Of a DNA stretch of 64,000 nt, positions 21,984 through 32,928 are shown in pieces. The translations under genes were made by a program, and so were the position numbers. Within the stretch, counting starts at the first letter, position 1. Each line of letters begins with the position of its first letter. The notes beneath the pieces are model-generated. The model did not search any database, was not told the origin of the DNA, and saw nothing but the letters and a program-made list of their open reading frames with translations. The stretch spans positions 9,326,518 through 9,390,517 of the forward strand of contig NC_065563.1 in NCBI RefSeq assembly GCF_022605725.1, written 5' to 3'. This DNA is from Anthonomus grandis grandis (taxonomy: Eukaryota; Arthropoda; Insecta; Coleoptera; Curculionidae).

Positions 21984-23486
21984 TACAGTTGTGGCCAAAA
22001 AAATAAGAGTGGCGCATATCAAATTTTATATCAAACTGAATTAGCTTCGCTATATGTTGGAATTTGCAAATAAAATACTATGCATTTTCTTCCGGCATTT
22101 AATCTGTTTACTTGATAAATTTTTTAAATAAACCAAGAAGGCATTATCTTTTAAAAGCAAGTTTTTTTTCATCATTGTTTAAGAATCTTGTGGACAAAAA
22201 AATAAGAGTATTTGTTTATTGTAACTATTTGGTCTCTGGTTATTCAGATAAAAGATTTGTTTGTGATATTTTCCATAAATACAAGTCAGTTTCAATAAGA
22301 TCGCGTTGGTAAATAAGGGTCAATATGCGTCTGATTTTGCAATTGAGAAGTCAAAATAAATCCAGTGCATTTATTGCAAATGTGCCTAAAAGATCGCCTT
22401 GTGGCATCTCCAGGATTTTTAAAAACACAAAATAAAACGGAAAATGTTCCTGAAAATCGAGGCCGTCCAAGAAAAACCACACGGAAGACTGATAAGCCTA
22501 TTGTACGCGAAATCAGTAAACAAACAAGTATTAGCACTAGGACGATAAGAAGACGTTTGCTAGACCAAAAATTATATGGTCGAGTAGCCAGAAAAGTCCC
22601 ATTTCTAAGCAAATAGACTATAAAACAAAGACTGGCATTTATTAAGAATATTTTTTAATGAAAATTTTTAAAGAAATTGGTGCAACAGTCTTTTTAGTGA
22701 TGAGACGAAGATCAACTTATTCGGATCAGATGAAAGAATATTCGTTAGAAGAAGGAAGAATGAACAATATAATCCTAGGAACACAATAGGCACAGTTAAG
22801 CACAGAGGCGGAAATATCAAACTGTTGGGCTGTTTTTCCTACAATGGAGTAGGTCCCATATTTTGGATTAAAGAGACCGTGACAAAAGAAATTTATTTGG
22901 ATATCTTGGATAGAGTCATGTTACTATATGCCGAAGAAAATATGCCTAAAAGGTGGGTGTATCAACAAGATAAGGACCTTAACCGTACGGCACGGATTGT
23001 TAAACAATGGTTTACACAAAATAGGGTTTCGGTTCTAGAATGGCCATCACAATCGCCTGACCTTGACCCTATTGAAAACCTTTGGACGGAGCTGAAAAAC
23101 CAAGTAGCTTGTAAAAAAACAACAAATAAGCAAGATGTATGGAAGGAAATTCAGATTCAGTACAAAGGTTATTCGACCAAGTATTAACTCGCTTATCTAA
23201 TGCTGTCGTTTGTTTTGCGGTACATTGTAATTATAATTTTTTATGGCCATTTTAGAAAAATGCTCTTATTTTTTTAGTCCACCATAAAACATGTAAAAAA
23301 TAAATAATTTGTTTATAATTACAAATTAAACTGGCAAAGAATAATGTGTATTTACTTTTTTATCACTGATGGCATATGTGGTACAAATATGAAATCGTTA
23401 TTTTTTTTTCAATTTTTGCACAATATATTATTAGGAATATTTAAACAAATAAAACCAGGAACTCTTATTTTTGGTTCTCATTGTTG
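21984..23486 (+). mobile_element. Second Tc1-like IR/DR transposon
   Basis: Outer ends start TACAGTTGTGGCCAAAAA at 21984 and end near 23486 with the imperfect inverse of the same motif. Inner copies of the core TGTGGACAAAAAAATAAGAG lie at about 22189-22209 and, inverted, at 23262-23283. Core spacing is about 197 bp at both ends, so the IR/DR structure is symmetric and well preserved. It lies directly beside the decayed DD82E-like copy and encodes a DD34E transposase on the plus strand. A clear TA duplication could not be confirmed at the right end. Confidence 0.85.
22330..23190 (+). pseudogene. Tc1 DD34E transposase, broken
   Basis: The first frame (22365-22616) carries the second half of the paired-like DNA-binding region, with the AT-hook-like GRPRKTTRK and the helix SISTRTIRRRLLDQKLYGR. 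A stop and a frame change follow near 22616-22680. The first catalytic Asp is in FSDETKINLFGSDER near 22690. The long frame from 22825 has GCFSYNGVGPIFW, the second Asp in YQQDKDLNRTA and PSQSPDLDPIENLW with the Glu. I count 34 residues between the second Asp and the Glu, as in canonical Tc1. The usual Asn after the second Asp is Lys. The frame ends near 23187 with IQYKGYSTKY. Confidence 0.88.
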
Positions 23487-24718
23487 GAACTTTATTTTTC
23501 TTATACAAATTATAAATGATACGACGAATATATTCTTTTATGCTGATGTCAATTTTCTTAAGCTTTTAGGCTTTAACCACTCTAACAACAGTTGTGCGAC
23601 TAAGCTTGGTCAACTCGCAAATTCTCGTAAAAATTTTATTTTCAGATGAATTGCACTCATTAACACATTCACTTTTGAAACTTAGAGTACATATTTAAGA
23701 TAATCCTCTGAGTTTTAACGTGCAAATCTTTATGCGCAAACTTAGGTCTAAAAAAAAAATTATTTTTAAGAACAAAATTGGAAAAAAAAGATTTGGTATC
23801 ATTTAGTCCTATATATAGTAAGAGAGAGAGAGAGAGTTGAGAATTGGATGATGGTAACTTAGCATCGTATAAATCTCTATTTTATGGTCGCAAATTTGTA
23901 CAGGAAAGTGTTATTGAATAAACGTTTTCCTAGCATCCTTCCGCATAAATACAAATTTGTTTATTTGTATATTTCATAATTTTTTTTAAACATAGTAGGA
24001 CCCTAAATGACTTCAACAAAATTTGAGTTTAATGGCCGTTTCCAGGAAATTTTAAGCAGAATTTAGTTATTCATTTTAATGTCAATACTATTTAACCTTA
24101 AATTCTATCTTAAAAAACAGTACTGTATTTTTTTATATTAAGCAAATATTAACCATATATTTTTTAAGCTATATTGTATTAAAAATTGTAATTCAGATTT
24201 AGGTCGAAAATGACACGTGTTAATAAATTGATACTGTCTTAAAATTTGATAAGTAAAACGGTCATAAACTAGCCTAATGTAAAATCCCTAAAAATATTAC
24301 AACTATTCGACTCATTATCACTACTATCAAAAGGCCGCCAAAATGACATTTTTAATGTTCAAAAGTTCAGATGAAAGTAAACAAAACAAAACAAAACAAC
24401 AGTATATAACAAACAGAATAACAACAAGAACTACAGTATAATATAAACGCGAAACCGATTTCAGGGTGAGCCAAATCTGCACTATGCTAGTTATAGGTAA
24501 CAGACAGTTATCAAATTCAAAATTGTTATAATTATTTCCATATACAGACATATATATCGTCGGTGCAGATTATCTCATTTTTAAATTTTCAATTAGTTGT
24601 TAAAAATCAGGATTTAGTGTGACATTTTTTTTTGTACTTTTATTAAGAGATGTTAGAGTTATATTTTAGAAAAATGAACAGGAATTTATGAAAATATCAT
24701 TAACTTTTGAAAAAAAGG
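23487..24718. other. AT-rich DNA, no gene; short GA microsatellite
   Basis: No supported gene. An (AG)n microsatellite of about nine repeats lies at 23820-23837 and a short (ACAAA)n run near 24380-24400. The open frame at 24327-24551 is hydrophobic and low in complexity and matches no family I know. Confidence 0.4.
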
Positions 24719-24721
24719 TTA

Positions 24722-26902
24722 CATTCGTGGTTGTAGTTTTTTTAATAAAATGCATATACGTTAAATGATATCAACTTTTATTATGATAAAAGTGGAACAA
24801 AAAAAAATTCAAATATTGACACTGGACAAAGAAATAATAATGTAGTAAAACACTTAAATCATATTTTAGAATAATTTAGTTTTCATCTGAATCCTCGCTT
24901 TCGTTTGACTCTGGTAAATTGTCTCTTACATTTTTATCAGCATTTATGGAATTATAAAAGTTATGATAGTGCTTTGGAATTGTTAAGTCATTGCACATTT
25001 TCTGAAGATCTTTATATTTGGCAATCGCAATTGGCAACTGCTTATCATAAGCTTTCTTCAAGTCAACGTTTTTGGGCCGTCCACGGCTTTTCGTGCTCTC
25101 TACTTGTTGAAATTCATTTCCAAAATATTTTTTATAGGTCATTGTCTCCACGTTATCTTTTAATATATCGTAACCAACAAACTTCTTGCCAGGGAATTTG
25201 GTTGAATTTCTGATTTTGTATTTCAAACGTCATAAAACATCATGAATCTGACTTCAAAAGGCTGTGGGTGTGTTCGAGCACTTCTTATTATCTGAGCCCA
25301 ACCTTAGGGTGAATAAACAGGAGCATATTTTGTTCTATTTTCGAGTGGAATGAATCACACTCCATCTCGGTATGTCCTGTTTCAAAAAACTTGTCATCAA
25401 TAGTTTTTAAATTGGTGTGATCCGTAAGAAGTTTCAAGCACATAACAGCAAAATGTGAATTTTTTTGTTGGCCGCCACACCCGTCCGACATCATTCGAAC
25501 TTCAGTAACGTTTTGTTGATTGATAATGTATTTGTAAATACACGAGGGTATCTCGTTTGACCCCCTTTTTCCTTGGGTTTCATCCCAAAGGTAACGGATT
25601 CCGTCCTGATTTCCTAAATTTTAGACAGTCAATTTTCGTAGGTAAAATATTTGTCCTGTTGGACCTTTTGAAGTCGTTACCACTACCTCAAGGTCAAAGT
25701 TAAATTATTTTTTGAAATTTCTTTGTCTTCGTCTCGAGTCTCACGACCTAAATTTTTTTCTTAGCATGTGTTCGTGATGCACCTCTTCACGTGCCTTTTT
25801 TCCCTCTTCTGTCCTATTCGTATATTTTAAGCACTTTTTACACTGGTCCTTTTTGGGTTTATGAAACCAATGACAAGTTATAACTTCTAAACAGTCGTCG
25901 ATATTTTTCAAAAGAAACTGGATGGACATTTAATTCTGAGCACTTGTATAATTTGTGCATAATAGAGACGTTTAGTGAAGAATTGAAATACCTTTTTGTA
26001 CTAAAGGCTCTACAATAATGGGCTGGAAATGAAAGAATGTGCTTACGAATCAGCAGTTCATCATCATCTTTTAATTTATTGGGTGGGACACGTTTTCCAC
26101 GATTTTCTTTTTTAACTATGCCGCTGGAAGAAAGCGTTGCTACAGCTCGGCGCATAAATGCATCTGTAACAATGAGTGTAGCCATAAAAAAGGATCGGCA
26201 TACTTGTCTTTTTTCCCCATTGACGGTAAAAGAGTAATTCATGGTAAACGTTCTTCTTGAATTTTCAATATTTCTAGTCACTCTCTTTTTCTTTTGTTTA
26301 TCAATATGACTATTTAAGAAAATTCGCTGATCGTCTACCGAAATCATTTGACGGAATTTATTGTAAATTTTGAGTCGGTTTTCTTCTTTGATAAAAGTAT
26401 CACATGGTGCTTGCTTTACCAAAACATGGGGATAGTAACATGGGACGTGCTGGTCTCTCTTCATTTCTAGAACAGACGTAAGACTCTCCTTTTAATCTTT
26501 TTTTTTCTTTCATTATGTTTTTCTTCCAAGCGTGTATGTTTTTCTTCTTCCCCTTAGGACACTCACTTTATAAAAAAGAAAAATAGCCCTAGAATATTTG
26601 TATGTTTGCGTCACACCATTCTGCATAACTTACTTAATTTATTTTCTTTAATTTCATTTTGATCCTCTGATTCGAATGTATCGCTAGAGCTCGAACAAGA
26701 AGAGCAGGAAGAATTTCTAGAAGCTCTTCGGGATTATAGTTATCTGTTGACTGACTTTCGTGAAAGCGCGCATCTCCTCCCCACGATTTCCTAGCCTTGA
26801 ATCACATTCGTGGTTGTGGCAGAATAAAGGAATGACTATGATATTATTAATGGTGTACTTAGGTGAAAAACAAAAATTTTACACATTCGTGGGTGTGGCA
26901 TT
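24722..26902. repeat. Three direct copies of CATTCGTGGKTGT
   Basis: CATTCGTGGTTGT lies near 24723, again near 26806 (CATTCGTGGTTGTGGC) and, as CATTCGTGGGTGTGGC, near 26885. They lie just outside the two ends of the DUF7869-like coding region but all in the same orientation, so they are not simple terminal inverted repeats. They could be target-derived or come from overlapping ends of neighbouring elements. Confidence 0.4.
24876..26720 (-). pseudogene. DUF7869-like, transposase-like protein, decayed
   Basis: Read on the minus strand, a Ser/acidic-rich N-terminal exon (about 26730-26645) ends at a GTAAGT donor. A second exon from about 26565 holds KGKKKNIHAWKKN and KRLKGESYVCSRN. The frame then shifts to 26464-25859, with NRLKIYNKFRQMISVDDQ and a winged-helix-like GEKRQVCRSFF segment. 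A further frame has KKDQCKKCLKYTN, a zinc-binding pair of cysteines. Then come WDETQGKRGSNEI, SDGCGGQQKN and ETGHTEMECDSFHSKIEQ, whose Asp and His positions match the RNase H-like core of the insect DUF7869 group. A Glu/Asp tail ends the protein. Several frameshifts are present. It is probably transposon-derived; the superfamily name is not certain. Confidence 0.6.
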
Positions 26903-26909
26903 GCATCGA

Positions 26910-27890
26910 CGATATTATGACACGCATCTTAAGTAATGGTTGATTCTTCGAAACATTATTTCTACGTACAGGGGTGGTCCAATAGCGGCACCCCAACAAG
27001 AAATATAAATTGAAATATTTTTCATACACATTTTTTAATGGCACATGTTTAGGCTCAAAAATATGCAACTTTGCCCTAAGTTTAACCATTTTCGTATCTC
27101 TTATATTTACCGAGATCCCAATAGTAAGCTAGGAATTTGTAACACGCCGTTTAATATATAATATCTAGTAAAAAATTACGTTATAAATAACAAAACGCAA
27201 TTCAAGTTAATATTTTACTTATATTCGTTTAATTGAAGAAGACTGTAAAATAACAATAATAAAACGTATAAAATAATTGCATTGCCTATTTTTGACCGCG
27301 CGACTCTGGCTAATAGTCCCGGCCCGTTCACAATTCAATCCCAGCAGCATCGAGAGAATTTCGTATCTTCGTCTGTTTTACGTTATTTGCGCCGAACTTC
27401 CCAATCTATCTTTATCTGACAAATATTTATTGTTGAATGGACCAGGGTTTCGTAGAAAGACTCGAATCGACCGTAAATATATACGAGAACCGATCATTAA
27501 AAAACGTAATATATTTTGCAGTTTATTTTAATGCATATATGTAGTATGTTGATTGTATTTTGTACATGCTCAATTTTGGACCTTGACCAAACCTAAACTA
27601 TTTTGAAAAATATTGATTTTCTTCTCATATCTTCAAAAATAATTGACAAACTAAAATTGTCTTTTACGGGTTTAAGAAAAAAACACCTTGACTCAATAAA
27701 AATTTTATTATTTTTTATAAAATATTCAAAAAAAAGACCTTTGTTGAATACACAAAAGACAAAACTTAACATCCTACAAAAATGCCCGCTTAGGTTTTCG
27801 TCTTGTGGATCTCCTTACGCTCCTCAGTATTAAGCCAGGAAACTCTGTCTAAGAATAATTTAAAATAAAAAAAAGATAATTTTTCTATTT
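26910..27890. other. No gene seen; 3' flank of kinase exons
   Basis: Nothing could be assigned. The open frame at 27277-27531 has no family signature. The following exon or exons of the kinase should lie to the left of 27904, but no frame with the expected CK1 gamma tail was recognised here or further left. Confidence 0.35.
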
Positions 27891-27903
27891 AAATACAGCA
27901 TAC

Positions 27904-28333
27904 CAGTCCACTCAAAAATCCCATCGTCCGGATACCCCTTTTTCACGTACAAATCCCTAAACATCTTCCTCAAGTAGTCGTAGTCGGGCGTTTCGAAAAA
28001 ATCCAGATTCCTCACGTATCGCATGTAAGTTGCCACCTCGTCGGGTTGACCTTCAGTTAGATAAAAGGTCAATAAAACCTCACGTAAGCAATAAGAACCT
28101 TTAGAGAACCTTCGCAAAGTACTTCTATGGGGGTACTCCTCTTCGTATCGCCAATCTTTTGGTATCTCTCCTTAAGGGTGTCGGCCTTAAGGCCTTGCCA
28201 GGGCAAAGATCCTCTTAGGAAGTAGAGGAACATGTGGCCCATTGCTTCCAGGTCGTCCCTTCGGGATTGTTCCCGTCCTAAATGGGTGTTGATGCTCATA
28301 TATCTGGCGGTGCCCGTTAAGGACTTGTGCTCC
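27904..28333 (-). CDS. gish: CK1 gamma kinase, exons 3 and 4 (C-lobe)
   Basis: Exon 3 (28333-28110) opens after a CAG acceptor with EHKSLTGTARYMSINTHLG and continues through RRDDLEAMGHMFLYFLRGSLP, WQGLKADTLKERYQKIGDTK and PIEVLCEG. This is the activation-loop end and C-lobe of CK1, including the CK1-specific SIN motif. A 59-nt intron (28109-28051) follows. Exon 4 (28050-27904) has QPDEVATYMRYVRNLDFFE, TPDYDYLRKMFRDLY and ends EWTG at a GTATGC donor. The splice phases keep one frame. Family consensus around the end of exon 4 continues into a basic, palmitoylated tail that is not found in this window. Several substitutions relative to my recollection of insect orthologues (YVRNLDFF, DLYVKKGYPDDG) suggest a diverged copy or lineage. 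Confidence 0.88.
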
Positions 28334-28439
28334 CTGAGAAAATCAATTTTTAGTATTAATAGATAGCTTAAAAGGAACACTGGAAGAGATTCAGGGTTGG
28401 TTTAAGAAAATTGTTATTTATGTAACAAGTGTGTGAAAT

Positions 28440-29560
28440 AATATTTTTTTTTATGAATGGGAAATTTTTTGCCATCAATAAAAAATGAGATTTTTTCTAC
28501 TACCGAAGAAGCACTAGTGCGTAAAAAATTTAAATTTATAAACCCTGGGAAGTGTGTAAGGTAAGTACTTTACGCAGGGTAGTAGAAAAAAAAATTGTGC
28601 AATTTTATGGGCTATAATAATTATTTATGTAACAAGTCTGTAAAATGTATAAAAAAGGAGATTTTACACACGTGTAACGTGCAAAATTACCAAATTCCTT
28701 TACGCGCTAGTGGGTAAAAAGACTTTTTTACGCACATAGATTAGTTAAATTACAAGAAAGTTGCGCAATTTTAAGGATTATAAAATGCTTTTTAAATGTT
28801 CCGAATATTCCAAATACTTCCAAAAATATTTGCAAGAAATAGAGTTATTTAAAAAAAAAATATTATTTTTATTTTTTGGTTCTTAACAGTTATAAGGGTT
28901 AATTAATCTAGGTTAGTTTTTATCACTTTTTATTATTTAGTTTTTCGAGCTTTTCAAGGTTTTAATTTTTTTTCTCCTTGCAGTCTTATGTATTTTGTAG
29001 TGTGTATATTTTATATTCTTTTTTGATACTAGTTTTTTGTATGTAGCTATTATGCTAAATAAACAATATTATTATTACATTCTTATAGTAGTTAGATTAC
29101 AAAGATTTGCGCAATTTTAAGAGTTATAAAACGTTTTTCAAAAATTTGAAATGTCCCTATTTCCGAAATCAGGGTTTTTTTCAAAAAAATGAAAATAGTA
29201 AGCAGTAGCAGTTACAAGATTAATTATAACACAAAAAAGTTACGCAATTTTAAGGTTTATAAAATGTATTTTAAAAATTTGGCATATAGGTACATTTACA
29301 GAGTTTTTTTAAATAAACTTAAAATTAAAATCTTTAGGTTTCGATTTTTTCTGCTTAGAAAAAGCGGCGGTTACAATATTAGTTACAATATAAAAAAGTT
29401 GCGCAATTTCAAGAGCTAAAGAATTTATCTTAAAAATTCAGAATATTTCAATTACTTCCGGCGATATTGGCAGAAATCCCCAAGTTATTTCGAAAAAATT
29501 AAAATAAATAATTTAAAGATTTTTTTTCTGCTCAGAAACAGTAGCAATAATAGCAATTAG
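28440..29560. repeat. 170-bp satellite, left segment
   Basis: Copies of the phrase GTTGCGCAATTTTAAGGGTTAT followed by TTTGAAATATTCCAATTACTTC and CTCAGAAACAGTAGCAGTTAC occur with anchors near 28761, 29106, 29240 and 29399. Copies are diverged and the spacing is less regular than in the right segment. It shares orientation with the segment right of the LINE. Confidence 0.75.
28920..29085 (+). repeat. 3'-tail fragment of a LINE
   Basis: The end of this stretch (ACTAGTTTTTTGTATGTAGC, then GCTAAATAAACAATATTATT and ATTACATT) resembles the end of the LINE finishing at 32928 (AATGTAGTTTTTTGCTAAAT, then AAAGATATTATTTATT). Both end in ATT-rich repeats rather than pure poly(A). It appears to be a very short 5'-truncated copy of a related LINE in the satellite. 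Confidence 0.5.
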
Positions 29561-29594
29561 ACCTAAATATTGCACTTAACACCAACATTTTTTA

Positions 29595-32370
29595 TTTTAA
29601 TTGCCAAGGTTATCTAAACAACAAAGATAACATTATTTTACTAGCAAATGACTGGAGGCCTAAGATCTTGCTTTTGAGTGAGACTCACGTAACGCCGGTT
29701 ATTGAGCCATGTGAGTTGATTATTGATGGGTAGAATTTGGAGCAATGCACTAGTAGAACAAGTGGGGCCTTGGCCCTTATTAGAAACGATATTAGATATA
29801 AGGTGGGGTCTGTATTGTCTATTGATGATTATGTCTGGTTGTTGTCTTTTGAGCTATCTATGGGTGGAGGTAAATATTTGTGCTCTGTTTTGTACCATTC
29901 GCCTCAGAAACAAGATGGCAAATTTATAGAGTTTTTTGGGGAATATTTAGAGCAAGTTAGTGAATTTAATGGCACACCAACATTATTCTTGGGGATTTTA
30001 ATTTTGATTTATTAAAAAACAGTTTTTATAGTAACAAATTATTCAGTATCATTTATACCAATGGGTTTAGTCAACTAATTAAGATCCCAACTAGAATAGT
30101 CCACAGAAGTCAGACTCTGATTGATTTATTTAATTTCAAATGACAAATCTCTTTCGCATAAAGTCCATCAGACTCCTAAAATTAGTGGCCATTCTATTAT
30201 ATCAATTTCTATAGATCAATCAAAGGAACAGCCAATGGATACAGTAAGTTATACTAGGTCTTTTAAAGGCTATAAATGCAATAAACTTAAGGAAGAACTA
30301 CTTACATGCAATTGGAATATAAATAGTTCGAATGTTGACTTACTAGCTAATACTTTTGTCACAGATATTAGAACAATTCTTGACAGTATGTGCCGAAGGA
30401 TTAAAATTATGCAAAAGCAGAAATATGCCGATAAAAAATGGATAACTCAAGATATAAGGGAGCAAATGCAGGAAAGGGATCGATTATATAAAAGGGCTGC
30501 CCTAGAAAATAACGATAACATTTGGAATGAATATAAGGCTATAAGAAATACCATACTAAGCAAGATAGGAGTAGAAAAGGACAGATTTTTTGCGAATACC
30601 ATAGATCTAAATAAAAATAATCAAAAAGAACTCTGGAAAAATCTGAAGACGCTTTTGACAGGAAAAAACCAAAACATGCCTAATGAAATAAAATTTGAAA
30701 ATGAAATCATTACACAGGAGGATGATATTGCATATGGATTTAATAATTATTTCGTGAATAGTATTGATCTTATTCTTGCAGATATGCCACCAGCAGAAAA
30801 TGGTCAAACATTTCATTGAACCACCTACAGTCCAGAATACCTTGACACAATTTAATAAAGTTTCGATGACTAAAATAAAGGAAATACTTAAAAATCTAAA
30901 AAACGTTGGTGGTGGGGAGAGTGGCATCTCTAAGCAGGTTCTTTGCGATGTTGCTTATGTTGTGGGTGATCGTCTTTTGGATATAGTCAATACATCCTGT
31001 ACTGAGGTTTTTCCGCAAGCCTGGAAACTTTCTACCGTTGTTCCTGTTCCAAAAGTGCAAAACACTAAATTGTGTAATGAATTTCGGCCAATTAACACCG
31101 TACCTATTTATGAGAAGCTCCTTGAAGTATGTGTTAAGGAACAGCTACTCGAACATTGTAATATAAATAAAATAGTTGTACCTAACAAATCGGGGTTCCG
31201 TGAGAATCATTCATGTGAGTCTGTCATTATTAATACAGTTGATAATTTTCTCAGGGCCCTTGACTCTGATAATCTAGTACTTACTGTGTTTTTGGATTTT
31301 AAGAGAGCGTTTGAAACCGTGAGTAGAGAAATATTAATTAGGAAATTAGAACTGTTAGGCCTTAAACGTTTCAAGCTTATCTAAGTGGTAGAGTTCAGCG
31401 AGTCATGTACAAAAATAGTTCATCTAAAAGTGTTAATGTAAAGCATGGTGTGCCGAACGGTGGAACGGTCTTGGGCCCCTTGCTATTTTTATTGTATGTC
31501 AACGATATGGTGGAGGTAGTGCGGGGGTGTTATGTGGAGTTGTTTGCGGACGATACAATGTTATATGTGGTGGGTAAAGACTTTCATCAACTGCAACAGG
31601 TCATGAACGTTGAACTCAATAACTTACTCATCTGGCTTTGTAGAAGTAAACTAAGTTTAAACGCAAGTAAATCCAAGTTTTATATATTTGGCAAGAGATC
31701 TAGATTAAGTTCTATAAACTTGGGCAATATACAGATTTCTGTGAATGGGGAAAGTATTTTGTATGCTAAAGAAATTAAATATTTGGGAACAATTTTCGAT
31801 GCCAATCTGAATTTCCATGCTCATGCAGATTATGTAATGAGAAAATTTTCAAAAAAAGTTGGATTTATCACATGAACAGGAAAAAATTTGTCAATGTACA
31901 TCAACTTTACAACGCCATTGCTCTTCCTCATTTAGAGTTCTGTTCAACATTATTGTTTAACTTGCCACAGTATAGAATTGACCAGCTGGAAAGAATTCAA
32001 AATAGGGCTATGAGACTGATTTTAAATTGTAATCGTTACACGCCTGTTGTCTCTATTTTGGGTGTCCTAAAATATGTTGTCTGTATATCAAAGAATTTTG
32101 TATAACGTTTATTTGTTTATTTTTAAATTAAAACATCAGATGCTCCCCGATTATATTTGTAATAAATTAAGAGTTTTTGGAGATATACATAACTATAATA
32201 CGAGAAATCGTATAGACTTCATACTAGTCGACAGATGTAACACAACCCAAATGCATAATTCAGTTCTATACAAAGATTTAATTCTATTTAACAACTTGCT
32301 TGCTAACATCATAAATTGTATTACTTTGAATGAATTCAGAGGGCTCTTGAGATTTATCATGAATAAGTAA
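29595..32370 (+). pseudogene. LINE ORF2: endonuclease and reverse transcriptase
   Basis: The frame opens with an AP-type endonuclease (NCQGYLNNKDNIILL, then ILLLSETHVT), a stop near 29729, then SGALALIRNDIRYKV. Frames 30121-30819 and 30764-31384 cover the linker and RT start, with FRPINTVPIYEKLLE, KSGFRENHSCESV and VFLDFKRAFETVS (catalytic Asp). Frame 31405-31875 has GVPNGGTVLGPLLFLLYVND and the palm motif ELFADDTMLYVV. Frames 31872-32105 and 32074-32370 give the C-terminal domain with LPHLEFCSTLLF. Four or more frameshifts make it dead. The family would nick target DNA and copy its RNA in place. Confidence 0.88.
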
Positions 32371-32928
32371 TATTGTGTTTGTTATTTTATTATGTTATTT
32401 TAATTATGTAGTTAATTAAGTTTTACTATAGTATGCATTGTTTCCGCTCCAATCATCATCTTGATTGTGGGTTTGTTTATTGACTGGGTATTTTTGGGTC
32501 AACCGGAATACTGGGTGCAGCTTCTTGGAACTACCGAAGCATTTCTAAGTGTTACCCGGGGGGACCTATGTATCTGGTCAGCAAGGTCAACCAAGTTACA
32601 AATGTGTGTCATCGGCTGCTTGCAACCGAACCGACTCGATCAACCTGAGTCGACATTATTTTTATTATTATAAGGCAAACAACAATTAACTGTGCTTTTA
32701 ATAAGTGGGGCAAGGAAATAATGTTTAGGTTAAGTCTAGTTTTAATTTATGGTCTACCTCTGACAGGATATTTCTGGAACTGGGATGCTGTTTCTGGATT
32801 ACCGAGACCATCCATGGACAAACCGGAGTGTCCTGATACAGTTATGGCTAACTTATACTTTTAGTTTATTTTTCATTAATGTTTTTATTGAATGTAGTTT
32901 TTTGCTAAATAAAGATATTATTTATTTT
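32371..32928 (+). other. LINE 3' UTR
   Basis: About 560 bp follow the last ORF2 codon to the ATT-rich tail. They contain GC-richer stretches such as ACCCGGGGGGACC near 32566, compatible with a structured 3' UTR recognised by its own RT. The open frame at 32461-32673 inside it has no family signature. Confidence 0.55.

Larger units (their letters stand above)
29577..32928 (+). mobile_element. CR1/Jockey-group LINE, nearly full ORF2
   Basis: This non-LTR retrotransposon is inserted in the kinase intron, opposite to the gene. It starts near 29577 inside the endonuclease N-terminus and ends in AATAAAGATATTATTTATT plus T-rich sequence at about 32928. The satellite reads up to about 29560 on the left and restarts at the equivalent phrase TTTTTGCTCAGAAACAG at about 32925 on the right, so both copies of the target stretch of up to 40 bp are present, diverged. 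No ORF1 was found, so it is 5'-truncated. Confidence 0.85.

Noticed and set aside
24905..25213. 102-codon plus-strand frame at 25 kb
   Set aside because: Antisense shadow of the acidic C-terminal part of the DUF7869-like protein.
27277..27531. 84-codon frame near the kinase exons as a missing kinase exon
   Set aside because: Wrong strand and no similarity to the CK1 gamma tail.
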